From Plasmopara viticola (lineage: Eukaryota > Oomycota > Peronosporomycetes > Peronosporales > Peronosporaceae): a stretch of 64,000 nt of DNA. Shown here piece by piece: positions 21,532 through 32,900 of this stretch; positions within the stretch are counted from its first letter, which is position 1; every line of letters starts with the position of its first letter. Both the position numbers and the translations under genes were made by a program. The stretch covers positions 404,217 through 468,216 of the forward strand of contig MBPM02000071.1 of NCBI GenBank assembly GCA_001695595.3, given 5' to 3'. The notes beneath the pieces are model-generated. The model was given only the letters and a program-made list of their open reading frames with translations, was not told where the DNA came from and made no database searches.

Positions 21532-22840
21532 ATGGTTCTGGTACGATCATCTGCAGCGTGCAAACCCAGCTTATCTAGCTAACCACTTGATTCTCTCTCT
21601 CTGTGTAATCGTTGACATGACATGGTAGAAGCTTTACACTTACCCCGGAAACTATCGCGTCTTCAAGGCACTTATTGCCGCCGAGTTTAACGGTATTAAC
21701 ATTGAGTTGCCGGAATTCGACTTCGCCAAGGACATTGGGTCAAAAGAGTTTAAGGCCAAGACCCCCGTGGGCAAGGTGCCCCTTTTAGAAACGGATGAGG
21801 GCTGCATTTTTGAGAGTGGTGCTATTGCCAAGTATGTGGCCCGCCTTCGCGCCGATACCGGCCTTTACGGCAAGACATTCTTTGAGTCAGGCCAAGTGGA
21901 CGCCTGGATTGACTTCTCCGCGCACGAGCTTGAGGTCCCACTTGAAGTCTGGGTGAATCCGATTCTTGGCTGGGCGAAGTTTAACGCCGCGGCTCAAACC
22001 AAGGCCAAGACTGATGTAAAAAAAGCTTTGCAGACCCTTGAGAATCATCTGCATCTGCGCACCTACCTCGTGGGTGAACAGATTACCCTTGCTGACATTT
22101 TCATCGCCTCGTCTCTTATATACCCCTTCAAGTTTGTGCTCGACAAGGAGTTTCGCAAGCCGTACGCGGCCGTGAACCGCTGGTTCTCTACTTTAGTGAA
22201 TCAGCCCGAGTTCCAAGCCGTCGTCGGTGACGTGCCACTTATTGATGTTGCTTTGACTGCTGAGGGAGACAGTTCTAAAACGAAGGTTGTCAAGAAGGAC
22301 GCTCCGAAGAAGGAAAAAGCCACTCCAAAAGAGGAGGAACCCAAGCCAAAGAAAGTGGAACATCCGCTTGCCGTGCTGAACCGTGAAAAGCCGTCGTCCA
22401 TGAGTTTGGACGCGTGGAAGGTGCAGTATTCGAATACAAAGAACCTAGCTGACGCCATGACGTGGTTCTGGGAGCACTTGGACGTCGGAGGCTATTCCTT
22501 GTGGTTTTGCGACTACAATTACAACAACGAGAACACCAAGATGTTCATGACATGCAATGCCGTAGGTGGTTTCCTCCAGCGCTCAGAAGCCATGCGTAAG
22601 TACGCGTTTGGTGTCATGAACGTGTGTGGCGCCGAGGGCTCGGAGATTATCATCACTGGATGCTGGCTGTTCCGTGGCGACTCGGAGAAACACATGGTGG
22701 AGGCGAATCCGGATGCCGAGTACTACACGTGGACGAAAGCAGAGCTCAATGACGAGACAAAGGCGCGTGTGGCCGCCTATTGGTGCAACGAAGACGAGTT
22801 AGAGGGAAAGCCCATTGCCGACTCGAAGGTGTTTAAATAA
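21532..22840 (+). CDS. EEF1G: Elongation factor 1-gamma (eEF1B-gamma)
   Basis: Structural subunit of the eEF1B guanine-nucleotide exchange complex that recharges eEF1A. The first exon is only nine bases (21532-21540, ATG GTT CTG). An 88-bp intron (GTACGA...TAG, 21541-21628) leads to AAGCTTTACACTTAC, so the protein begins MVLKLYTYPGNYRVFKALI; the in-frame TAG just before exon 2 is the acceptor. The GST N-domain (to about residue 80) includes KVPLLETDEGCIFESGAIA. The GST C-domain (about 90-205) is followed by a Lys/Glu/Pro-rich linker (about 210-245). The conserved EF1G domain begins at about 248 and ends with NPDAEYYTWTKAELNDE...DSKVFK. Total 406 residues, normal for the family. Confidence in the split start is high because it restores the family N-terminus exactly. 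Confidence 0.95.
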
Positions 22841-23221
22841 GCGGGTGTCGTCGTTTATAATAAAAAGAAAGCAAGCTTAACCTTAACATTACGAGTAATT
22901 GAATAAATACCGAGGCTGAAAAACCCTCGTGTTTATGGTCCGCCCGAGGTTTTTTTTACAAGGCGGTCTCCCCAGGGAAGTTGTGTCCCAGCACGTCTGT
23001 GTCGGTCGCCGCATTCATTGCCTCGTTGCGCCACACAGAACCAACAAAAGCACCGACTCGCTGCTTCTACACAATAAAGCAGCATTTCATCATCGTACCT
23101 CTCGCTTTGAACATTTGACAGTACCGAAACCGAGCGTTGAAGTCGTCTGATTGAGGGCTATCTTTGCGTTGGAAGTGGTTGGGTCCAAAGCACAATAGCC
23201 GCAATCCAGCCGTACTTGACA
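22841..23221. other. Intergenic spacer before MED14
   Basis: 381 bp between two plus-strand genes. A hairpin-capable word pair (ctgaaaaaccctcg...cccgaggtttttttt, about 22916-22957) lies near the 3' end region of eEF1B-gamma. No other feature was recognised. Confidence 0.4.
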
Positions 23222-26200
23222 ATGGGCGACTTTCCATTGCCCGATCGGACTTGTGTGAAAGCATCTGAACTCGTACATCGTGCTGTAGACAAGAGTTACG
23301 AGGACTTTCGCACCCTCATGCACCAGCTACCCACTATGCGCGAGGATGAGCGGCGTGAGCCGCTTTTGGCCCATCTACAGAGCTCGCGCAAACGGTTTGC
23401 CCAAATACTGGCCTTGCTGAAGTGGTCTGTTCAGTCACCACTACTACAGCAATGCAACACGTTGTTGCAGCAGACAGAGTCCTACCGGAACAATGTGAAT
23501 GAGACAAACGACCGACTATTCTTCATGCACGCAGACTTAAATCGCGCTAAGGAACGACGATACGATCTCAGTACAGCCATTGATGTGCTTTATGGAGGTA
23601 GTTATCTGCGACTACCAACCATTATTAAGAATGCCATGTTTCCACGCGAACTTCCCGTCGTGGATACAAAAAAGGCAGCGACAGAAGTCGCGGATATTAT
23701 TCGCTTTCGTCTCATTGAGGAGGAGATTCCCGAACAGATTTCCAATATCAAGCTGGACGGAGGTTTCGTCACGTGCCAAGCAGAAGGTGAGTTCGAGATC
23801 GTTTTGACCATTCAGGGCAAGGAAAAGGACGCCAAGTGGAGAGTTATCAGTGTAAATACGGCACTTACGGATACGCAGGCTTTTGAAGACCACTCCCAGG
23901 CAGCTTCTACGAGCGCACTGCGCATTATTCGAACAAATGCACCAAGCCCTGTGCATTACAATCACTTGAAGAATCTGGTACAGCGTGCCATGAACAAGTC
24001 GGACAAGCCATTTGTGAATGCTTTTACAGTGATGCGAGAATTTTGTTCGTCTTTAGCTCTGCAAATTTTGGCATCGCAGGGAAAATTGCTGATGGAAGGC
24101 CGGTGGAAGAATCGCATTATGATAAAGCACCTTCGTGATCAAAATGTCTTGGATATTTGCTATTGGCCCAAGGCATGCGTTCGGAACGAGGGTAAGATAC
24201 TTACCGAGCAACAACGTTTGCTTCAACAGTCAAGCGATCCGGCAGCCACAGCTTCGAAAGGATCGGTGTTGCCGTATCCGGAGTCAAGTCTATGTGTTCG
24301 ACTGGGATTTGACCCAGACAAAAAGAAGCTTCTCACTGTTAGTCTTAGTCCGTCCCTTCCTCCCAATTTGCCAGGGTATGCGTCATTGCTGGGCGCTTTG
24401 GAGGTGCCCGCAAACATGTTTTTGCTGAGTGCCGAAAATTTGCTACTTGCGGGTATGCGAGCGCACGTTTCAGCGGCCCTTTTCTCAATAGGTCGATTGT
24501 TAGTCGTTGATTCTCCGGATGACAAAGCTGCTACGCAATTAGTTTTTGGAGAAGATGTTGCAATGGTTTGCTCGGACACGAGTTTGCGGATCGCGCGGGC
24601 CGATATTGGCGGTCTTCAGCAGTTTTTGGAGATAACATTTGACATTCGCGAAGGACGATTCATTGCTAATTCAGTGGCTGCGGCGCAATATTCGGCGCTT
24701 TTCGTCACGGTGAAGCAACTTGAACGGATACTTAACACACAATGCAAAATCGAGCTTGGTGGAAATGCCAACAAGTTGTTTCCAAATGATTTCGCGTTGG
24801 TTTCTGGTGATGGAAAGGGTGATAAGTCGAATGAAATGATTCACACTAGCTTACGGAAGGTTTTGTGCGAGATTGTGGCAGACGAAGTGGCGCAAATTGG
24901 GTCTTCTTTCAAGGGTATAGACGTGTTGCGTAATGTAAACTTGAACTGGGAGAGGTATCTCGCTTTCCGCCAGCAGCATGGCGGACAGACTGAAGACTTG
25001 TCTATCTCAAGCACGGCACTGTATTTCCAGCTCACATCCTCGAAGGAATCTACATGTTATTTGGTCGTTGAGATTGATAAGTATGGTGAGGTGGATGGCA
25101 TGAATAGTAATGTACATGAAATAGTGGACGGCGAGGAGTATGTACGGCTGCCATGTTTTTCGTTGCTCCAGACTAGTGCAGGTATGCCGGGGCAGCCATC
25201 CGGTGTGCAGTTTATTCAGCGTTTTAGTGCTTTCAAAAAAGCAAATTTGCGCCCATCCGTTGCTCGTCATAGTGAGATGAGTGTAAAAGGTCCTTGTGGT
25301 GGTTGTCGAAAGCGTCCTTATGGTTCGAACGGTCTGACTGAAACAAGGAGTGGTAGGACATCGAAAAAGCTGAAGCTTGACGGCGGGCGAGTAAAAGAAA
25401 GCACTGGCTACTGGCTGGACGACGCCGAGTACCAAAGCGTGTCCCGCAATTTTGTTCCGCACATTGCGTCGGTGTTGCTCCACGCAATTAATATGTGCAG
25501 CGAGAGAATACAGCTGCAGCACTTTGTCAACTTTGCTCGAAGGCGCAAATCAAGGATTAGGTATTCAGGTGAAGCTGGTACAGCAAGTAGGGAGGGCACA
25601 GGTGGTCAAGTGGTCACGCTTTCGTTTCCAGAAAAAGTCAATACAGATCCATTGAAGATCGTTGCTATTCAAGGCCATTTAAAGCATGAAGGAGGGTTCG
25701 AATTGTGTTTGCAATTAGCTTCACCGCCATTCACATTCATTCTTCCGCGAAAGCCGAAAGCGTACCTGCTTTCTGAGCGCTCACATTATGTTAACGACCG
25801 TGGCCAATTAATTTTTAAATACCCAACAACGATGGTGGCAAGCGACCTTTTGAGTGAAAACCCGCTGGAAATGTTTATGGTCGAGCTTATTTGCGTCGTG
25901 AGACCACTTTGTGAACTTGCTAGAAAACTTGAAAAGATGTTGACTGCCGTTGGACGGTATACCAATGATATTCAAAGCGACGGTCATTTCTTTGTGGAAA
26001 GCGCCGACCCCTTTTCAATAGTCTTAGCGTGTCGAGCACCTAATCCAAGGCATTGCATTGCTGCTGGGTCCTCGCCGGATGGTTTCACGACGTACCGTGT
26101 GACAGTGCAATTCAAGCAGAAAATGGGTTTTGTGGTCAACTATAGCCATAAAACAGAGCACCCGTTGATGCACTTTATCCAGTCAGCTCTAAATGGACAC

Positions 26201-26779
26201 AGTGATCCTGCTCAATTTGTCGAAGCTTTGGAGCGTACGTGCATCCCAATGGGTATCTTGGCAAGCGTTGTAGAGTCTCAGCTCCTGTGCGCTAAATACT
26301 ACCGTCAAGATCCTCTTCCGAAAGAGAGTGTAGCAAACGGAGGCGTCAATGCCTTCAATCGAGGCACCATGGGTGGAAAGGGTATGAAACTGGGCTACAA
26401 GTTTAAGCTCCCTGGTGAGGAAAAGGGCTATTACGCCGAAAAATCGTACGGTGGGGACGACAAGTCGTTCGTGCCTGCCGAACTCGTGATGATCCCGCGG
26501 TCGCAAACACAAGTTCGCCTGTCGTATGGAGACCGTTGCGCCGTAGATATTTATTTTTTGGAGGCACGGGTGAATACTTGGCATTGCATTTTGGTGTGCT
26601 CAAGCATTACTTACTTGTATAATCTTTTTGTCGTGTTACAGAATCACTCGGTGAAAATGCAGAGCTCATCCGGTGGTGTTCGTGTCCCTAGCTGCCCGTC
26701 TGAGAAAGGCCTTGTCCTGGATTGTCAGAATTTTGCTGAAAAGCTGCGCAGCACGTTATCGGAAATGGCATCGGCTTAA
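23222..26779 (+). CDS. MED14: Mediator complex subunit 14
   Basis: MED14 (Rgr1) is the backbone linking Mediator head, middle and tail, acting in RNA polymerase II transcription. The N-terminal half matches the family pattern: FAQILALLKWSVQSP at about residue 60, AIDVLYGGSYLRLPTII at about 120, and VADIIRFRLIEEEIPEQISNI followed by GGFVTCQAEGEFEIVLTI at about 160-200. A second region at about 365-430 (LCVRLGFDPDKKKLLTVSLS) fits the family's repeated folds. The rest is poorly conserved, as usual, and includes a basic patch (GRTSKKLKLDGGR, about 720). One uninterrupted frame of about 1185 residues. I took the ATG at 23222 (MGDFPLPDRT); frame-compatible sequence just upstream lacks an ATG. Confidence 0.88.
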   Translation: MGDFPLPDRTCVKASELVHRAVDKSYEDFRTLMHQLPTMREDERREPLLAHLQSSRKRFAQILALLKWSVQSPLLQQCNTLLQQTESYRNNVNETNDRLFFMHADLNRAKERRYDLSTAIDVLYGGSYLRLPTIIKNAMFPRELPVVDTKKAATEVADIIRFRLIEEEIPEQISNIKLDGGFVTCQAEGEFEIVLTIQGKEKDAKWRVISVNTALTDTQAFEDHSQAASTSALRIIRTNAPSPVHYNHLKNLVQRAMNKSDKPFVNAFTVMREFCSSLALQILASQGKLLMEGRWKNRIMIKHLRDQNVLDICYWPKACVRNEGKILTEQQRLLQQSSDPAATASKGSVLPYPESSLCVRLGFDPDKKKLLTVSLSPSLPPNLPGYASLLGALEVPANMFLLSAENLLLAGMRAHVSAALFSIGRLLVVDSPDDKAATQLVFGEDVAMVCSDTSLRIARADIGGLQQFLEITFDIREGRFIANSVAAAQYSALFVTVKQLERILNTQCKIELGGNANKLFPNDFALVSGDGKGDKSNEMIHTSLRKVLCEIVADEVAQIGSSFKGIDVLRNVNLNWERYLAFRQQHGGQTEDLSISSTALYFQLTSSKESTCYLVVEIDKYGEVDGMNSNVHEIVDGEEYVRLPCFSLLQTSAGMPGQPSGVQFIQRFSAFKKANLRPSVARHSEMSVKGPCGGCRKRPYGSNGLTETRSGRTSKKLKLDGGRVKESTGYWLDDAEYQSVSRNFVPHIASVLLHAINMCSERIQLQHFVNFARRRKSRIRYSGEAGTASREGTGGQVVTLSFPEKVNTDPLKIVAIQGHLKHEGGFELCLQLASPPFTFILPRKPKAYLLSERSHYVNDRGQLIFKYPTTMVASDLLSENPLEMFMVELICVVRPLCELARKLEKMLTAVGRYTNDIQSDGHFFVESADPFSIVLACRAPNPRHCIAAGSSPDGFTTYRVTVQFKQKMGFVVNYSHKTEHPLMHFIQSALNGHSDPAQFVEALERTCIPMGILASVVESQLLCAKYYRQDPLPKESVANGGVNAFNRGTMGGKGMKLGYKFKLPGEEKGYYAEKSYGGDDKSFVPAELVMIPRSQTQVRLSYGDRCAVDIYFLEARVNTWHCILVCSSITYLYNLFVVLQNHSVKMQSSSGGVRVPSCPSEKGLVLDCQNFAEKLRSTLSEMASA

Positions 26780-27142
26780 GTGACCAATTGAGCCGGTAAG
26801 GTCGATGTTGGTAGGCTTGACAGCATAGGCCATGTGCAAGTGTTTAAAAAGTGACGACGGGGGATGCAGAAAGAGAGTCGCTGAAATGGTGATAGGCAAA
26901 TAAACGTGCAGTAACGAAATGAATGCTCGCGTGGTGAAGGCAAAATGCCGCGCTCGCACGGAATAGATCTAAGCATAATACTAAGATGGCGGATAGCAAT
27001 GTAGCCATGTTGCCTCGCATTTAAGCGCGGTGACGCCACGTGTCCTTGTATCGTTTTCTTAGTAAAACCAAGTGATTTGTTAGATACGCAATCGCCACTT
27101 CATTCTCGCATTCGACAGCAAGGAACAAACTAAAGAAGAGCA
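26780..27142. other. Intergenic spacer MED14-PDI
   Basis: 363 bp between tandem plus-strand genes. The right end carries an initiator-like element (listed separately). Nothing else was recognised. Confidence 0.4.
27096..27112 (+). promoter_or_regulatory. Oomycete-type initiator (Inr/FPR-like) of the PDI gene
   Basis: The sequence acttcattctcgcattc, 31-47 bp before the ATG, resembles the oomycete core promoter: a TCATTYY initiator followed closely by a CAWTT-type flanking element. Position and pyrimidine context fit a transcription start about 40 nt upstream of translation. Based on consensus match only. Confidence 0.45.
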
Positions 27143-28231
27143 ATGGGCGTTTGGACTGTCGCAGCTTCGCTTGCTGCATTGGCGCTGAGCGTAGTGGCAG
27201 CTGGTGACGTGAAGGTTCTGACACCCGACAACTTTGATGAGGTCGTGGACGGCTCTAAGCACGTTCTGATTAAATTCTACGCGCCATGGTGCGGTCACTG
27301 CAAGAGCATGGCACCGACCTACGAGACGGTGGCCACGGCGTTCAAAAAGGTGGACAATGTCGTGGTGGCTGAGGTGGACGCCGACAATTACAAGGATCTG
27401 GGCACCAAGTTTGGTGTCACGGGCTTTCCTACGCTCAAGTACTTTCCTCAGGGCTTTACGGAGGCCGAAAAGTACGAGGGGGGCCGCGACGAGTCAAGTT
27501 TGGTCGACTATCTCAATGAAAAGGCTGGCACCTACGTGCGAGTGGCGAAACCTTTGAGCCACGCACTTGCTTTGACCGATGCGAACTTTGACGCAGAACT
27601 GATCCACTCGAACAAACACGCCATTGTCGAGTTTTACGCACCGTGGTGCGGCCACTGCAAGAAATTGGCCCCAGTTCTTGAGGAAGTGGCCACGATCTTT
27701 GACGGCGAGGAGGATGTGCTTATTGTCACAGTCGATGCTACTGCGAACACGGAGCTTGCCGGCCGCTACAACGTCAAAGGGTACCCGACAGTTTACTACT
27801 TTGCCCCCGGCGCGGACGAGCCCGAAGACTATTCGGGCGACCGTGATACCGCCTCGTTTGTCGATTTTATCAACAAACACGCTGGAACGTACCGCACGGT
27901 GGACGGTGGACTTACAGCTGAGGCCGGCCGCGTCGAGGAGATTGACGTGATCATTTCCGAGAGTGGCGATATTGACGTGGACGTGCAAAAGAAGGTCCAG
28001 GTTGTTGTCGATGGCCTCGACGGCAGTGATGCCAAGCACGGCGCGCTGTATGTCAAGGCTATCAACAAGATTGTTGCCAAGGGCCCCATCTACGTGGAGG
28101 AAGAGCTCAAGCGTCTTGAAGGTCTGCTGGAAAACGACAACGTATCTTCTCAGAAAAAGACGCTTTTTGCCCTTCGCAAGAACATTTTGCAAGTTTTCCA
28201 GAACACGCGAAACGAGAAGACGGAGCTGTGA
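27143..28231 (+). CDS. ER protein disulfide isomerase with two thioredoxin domains (PDIA6/ERp38-like)
   Basis: Oxidoreductase forming and reshuffling disulfides in secretory proteins in the ER lumen. A cleavable signal peptide is clear (MGVWTVAASLAALALSVVAA). Two thioredoxin domains follow (about residues 22-130 and 140-250), each with the full active site FYAPWCGHCK and the cis-proline strand (GFPTLKYF, GYPTVYYF). The C-terminal about 95 residues form an alpha-helical ERp29-C/D-type domain, as in plant PDIL2 and fungal/oomycete ERp38. 362 residues, the usual size. The protein ends KTEL rather than KDEL or HDEL, a plausible but weaker ER-retrieval signal. No introns. The next gene, a kinase, is convergent with its stop 173 bp away. 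Confidence 0.95.
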   Translation: MGVWTVAASLAALALSVVAAGDVKVLTPDNFDEVVDGSKHVLIKFYAPWCGHCKSMAPTYETVATAFKKVDNVVVAEVDADNYKDLGTKFGVTGFPTLKYFPQGFTEAEKYEGGRDESSLVDYLNEKAGTYVRVAKPLSHALALTDANFDAELIHSNKHAIVEFYAPWCGHCKKLAPVLEEVATIFDGEEDVLIVTVDATANTELAGRYNVKGYPTVYYFAPGADEPEDYSGDRDTASFVDFINKHAGTYRTVDGGLTAEAGRVEEIDVIISESGDIDVDVQKKVQVVVDGLDGSDAKHGALYVKAINKIVAKGPIYVEEELKRLEGLLENDNVSSQKKTLFALRKNILQVFQNTRNEKTEL

Positions 28232-28403
28232 GTAGCATCAGTAGCTTGTCTGCATATGTTTTGCAAGGTAATAGAACTATGTAGTACTATTAAAGGTACT
28301 ACGTCGTAGTTTTACTATGAGGGCTGAAAAGTTATATTGTCGTACAGCTATGTATATATACCGGTTCGATGTGTGGGGCAATTAGCAGTGCTCGAAGAAA
28401 GAT

Positions 28404-29900
28404 TTAGTCTGCGTAGCGTACAGCGTGGTGGACACCAAGTTCTTCTGGTGACACGTCTGATTTGTGCTGTTCATCTTCGACGATATTCGTTTCCTCGGTC
28501 TAAGGCACAGTGCGTTTATCAGTCTTCACCACAGCAGCACAGTAGCAACGGTAAACAAAAGAAACTCACCGCACGTACAAGAGTCTCCTTCCTGACGTCG
28601 TTCTCGAGAAATTGCACAATGTCCTCAAAAGTCGGACGCACTGACTGGTCGTCAGACGTGCAACGCTCATATAGGTCGCGTACGCTGTCCATGCACGTCT
28701 TGCTTAGGGATGGACGTAGGTTCTCGTAAGCTATCATATGCATTAGTGTACTGCCTGACACTTTCTTATTGCGAGCTCTCTTGGCTTTGATGTCGTGGTA
28801 TGGAATCTTCCGTGTATCCAGCTCCGCTAAAACTAATCATCATTGTTAGAATAGACCAAATGAGAAAAGCTGCAGCAAGTGATGTTTGATTCACATATAC
28901 CAATGCCAAAACTGTACACGTCCGCCTTCTCTGTGTAACGTTCTCCGCGGATCATCTCGGGGGGCAGCCACAGTGGTGTTCCTGTCACGCTCATGGTCTC
29001 GTCTACGGATTTTTCGCGACTAAGACCAAAATCACTCACCTTAGCGCCCCATGTTGAGCTTATAGCACGTTGTTTAACAACCGCAAAAAAGCTACGGTCA
29101 GAACGAAAGAGTATCTAGCAAAATGCAAAAATGTCATTTGATACCTCACAAGGATGTTCATGCTCTTGAGATCGCGGTGGATAATAGGAGGTTTCATGCT
29201 GTGGAGGTAGGCCATCCCGCGCGAGGTGTCGATGGTCATGCGTAGAATTGGTTTCGCCCACGTTAGCTTGTTTTCTAAATTGCGCAACACACTGAACAAG
29301 TCTCCGCGTTCCAAGAACTCCGTCACAAAGCATCTGATAAAACAGAGACACGATTGCCATTGAGGTACGAGAAAAGCCGTCTTGCTGCACGTACATGTTG
29401 GAGTATGAATTCCAGCTAGCACCGATAAATTGAACAATATTTGGATGACGAAGGTTCATCATGAGCTGAATCTCGTCCCCAAACATGCGTAGATTGTCTT
29501 CCGAAATCTTATTGCGCAGCATACGCTTGACCACGACGGGCGTACCGCAGTATGTGCCTTTAATGACCTCCCCAAAGGCGCCAGCACCGACAATTTTCTG
29601 TAATTTCAAGTCGTTAAAGTTGATCTCGGCCATCCGCAAGCCTTTGTTGCTCTCGAGCATCGTCTCGACCACACTTTTCTCCTTGTCTTTGAATTCTTGA
29701 AAGTCCACCGTGTCGTTATTTAATCGTCGACAGGACCGCTCGGACGCTGCCTCGGGGACCAATTGTCCACTACGCTTCGAGCTACTGCTTTCGGGCTTGA
29801 CGATACCGCGATGCCTTTCAATGCGGCTAGGCTCAGGACCGGGATGAATGGCGTCCGCGACGTAGTCCTTGGAATCACCCTTGAAGACACACCCGCCCAT
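28404..29900 (-). CDS. TKL-family protein kinase with N-terminal MGGC acylation motif
   Basis: Five exons are inferred on the minus strand: 29395-29900, 29145-29333, 28901-29058, 28570-28832 and 28404-28499. Phases agree throughout and give 403 residues. The kinase domain (about residues 95-350) has the glycine loop GAGAFGEVIKG, the VAIK-type lysine in PVVVKRML, HRDLKSMNILV, VSDFGLSREKS, the activation-loop end GTPLWLPPEMI, and DVYSFGI. These mark the tyrosine-kinase-like group expanded in oomycetes. The first residues MGGCVFKG fit N-myristoylation at Gly2 plus palmitoylation at Cys4, so membrane attachment is likely. A Ser/Arg-rich linker precedes the kinase. The last exon adds a short acidic tail. 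Introns are 59-86 bp. Substrate unknown. Confidence 0.88.
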
Positions 29901-32900
29901 CGTCGACGACTTGCACTACAATAATCACAATGGCACTGTAGAAAGCCGTACTTTGAAAAGTGTTTCGCCTGTACTTGAAGTACCATGGTACGGGCGTGAC
30001 ATGTGACGGAATTATATAAATCTTGTAGACTTGATTAAAGACACTTTTTAAAGACACGATAAGGTAGCTGGTTGTTGCATTGAACAAAATGGTTGTGTGT
30101 TAAGTACTGTCTTACGCACGCCAGAAAGTGATTACAGCGCGGGTCATCCCGCGCATCTCGCTGTCAAGCAGCGTGTCTTTGTGTCTTGTCCCTTACGTCA
30201 CCTTGACATTCTTTATTTGCCTAATTCACTCATCGATGCAATCTTGTGAACATATGACATCCAAACAAAGTGGGTGGTCAAGCCACGCGAGGAACTGACA
30301 TGTAAGAAAGTTGAACATCCACGAAAACGACGGCACCAGAGGTCCAGACATGCTACAAAAAGATTTCTTTTTACCGCTCAGAATGCATGAGTTTCCTTCC
30401 AACCAATTATTTGCCGGCTTAAACCAGGAATGAGCGTCTATATGTCTCATGTATATAACAGAGAGGTCGCATTGTAACACGACTGAGCTTAACAACCATT
30501 TCGACTAAGCACATCAGCGATGTGTTTGCCGTAGCATTGTATATGTATATATGTATTTTCTCTACTAAAGTTTTGATAAAAAAAGGATTTGGCAAGATGT
30601 CAAGAGGAAAGGAGGATTCGGGTTTTATACAGCAGCCACCCCGTGGTCCGACCCTAATACAAGGACCGTCTGCTTGACGGTTGATGGGCGAGTCTCTAAA
30701 AAATTAGAATGAAGACGCAAGGCAAACAAGTAGACTGTGTGGACATCGCGATGAACGAGCATGCATGGGTAAGGAGGCCGAAATAGCTGAAAAAGGGCCC
30801 ACACAAAAGGAACATAAGGGCTTTCTAGCCGTTGTCCACCGTCATGACTGGCATGACACTAAAAAGTACGAGCCCAAATATGAAGAAACCTTCGAGTAAG
30901 AATAAGATATCACTATTAATCAGCTGAATCTCTATACAAAAAGTGTAGATCTTACATTTGCTGAGAATTTTGCATAAGAAAAACTGGTTGGCCAGAGCAA
31001 AAAAAGGCGCGTGCTGGTAATTTGGTTCTTGGTTGATATTTGACCTTTGCTGAGGTTATTAAGTGAATTTGTGTCAGTACCCAACGCCGTGAGATAAGAG
31101 GCGCGAAGAAAGAGTGTGTTGTCGTAGCGTGGAACGCAGTGTTCGAGACAATATGAAGCTAGAATGGTGATGGTGGCTCATTCTGCTCTTCTACTGACTT
31201 TTGAACAATACTTATCATGTCAGACATTTTATATGATGAAAAACTCTCATAGCTAGGATGTAAATGCTAACTTACACTTCTTAACCTCTTGGTAAGACAT
31301 CTCCAGTACACAACTCCTTAAATTTTGCTTTGACAATGGCTAGAATAAAGAGTAAGCCAGTTATCTCACTTATCCTTTTGTCATATGGTCTTCATTTTTG
31401 TTAATTGAAGTCCGACATACGCAGCTCTTTAAGCAATTGTTTTTCTTGTCAAAGCTTTCGATGTCTTGCAGCTAAGATAGTCAAACCGACGATGTCGAGA
31501 TTTGAGGTAGTCAACACCGCTGCCGCGTTGTCAGTAAAGGCTTCCTCCAGATTTATTTAACTGATACACTAAGAAACTCACAACTTTGCGCCACTTCATC
31601 TTCGTGGCCAGCGTAAATTCGAGTCGAGGGCAAGGTGCGTGAAAATTTTGAGAGCGTAATACACATTGTTCTACTCCTACATTCACACTTCGTCTGTGCT
31701 GTCGTCCACCATTGTCAGCATGGATCTAAGCTCGGCCGGACGATGACATTTTCAGCAACCCTCTCTTACTAGTAAAAGCAGCATAAGAAAAAGGTTTACA
31801 ACTTGTAGATGCCGTTTTGATCGGTGAAGTCCATAACATTTTCTTGGTGCAACCTACTCAATCTACATCCCGCCACTACAAAGCGATCAATTGAAATTAT
31901 TACCGCAATACACAAACAAGTAAAGTGTAGCCATGCTTGCAGGTACACAAGGCCATCTCTTTAACAACTTCACATTTATCAGCATGCTCCTACGTTTGCC
32001 TACGCGCACTGTGTAATTAAAATTTTACTTGATCATGCGAGGCCCACCCATCGCATCGTCAAAGTAATGTGCTTAGACGTCGATGTATTCTATTCGTACT
32101 TATGCGCAGCGTCTACATGTTGGGGCTGCAAAAAGTACGCCTCTGCATGAGCATGCAAAAGACGGATTCAGGATATGAGTATGGCTTACATTGGTAGAGT
32201 TATGACGTCAGAGGATGACATCAGTGGATAACTTTGCTTACAAGCTATTGGAAAGATCTAGAAGTATAGGCTTAGAGGTAGCACAGAGCAGCGAAATCTT
32301 CACATTCTGCCTTCTACTTCACACATCAATTGTTAAACACGATTTAAGGATGCACAAGCTACCTCAACACTACGATCAACGTTGACTGCGACGAGTCAAA
32401 ACGAGCGATTGATCTGACTGTGTCGCTTATGTTGCGCAAGACTAAGACCATCAAGCGTCTTGTAGACCGTGAAGAGGTATATCGGTGAAAAGTGACGAAA
32501 ACAAATCATCGTTGTAGATGCTATGATAAAATAACCCAGATATTCACACTCAGAAGAAGTTGTCGAGGGTTGATGTGAGCTCACGAATACGCAGCAAATG
32601 GTATCTGTGTTGGTCAAAAATACTTTTCGCTTTTGACTTCATTTTATTCTTGTGTAAAATGCAGATACGTCTCTTTGATATTATACTACACTTACCCATC
32701 TATTAAATGCAAAAATTGATGTTCCTGGTAGACTGGTTGGCCATCGTGAAGGCTTCTTCTGACATGGACATAAATTAGGTACTATACAATCATGCATAGC
32801 TATCACAACCTGCCAATCTGTTAGTTATCCAAAGCCAGTTTACTCAACGATTTGCCATAACGATGTTTTATGCCGACCATCGAACCAATCCTCCATGCAA

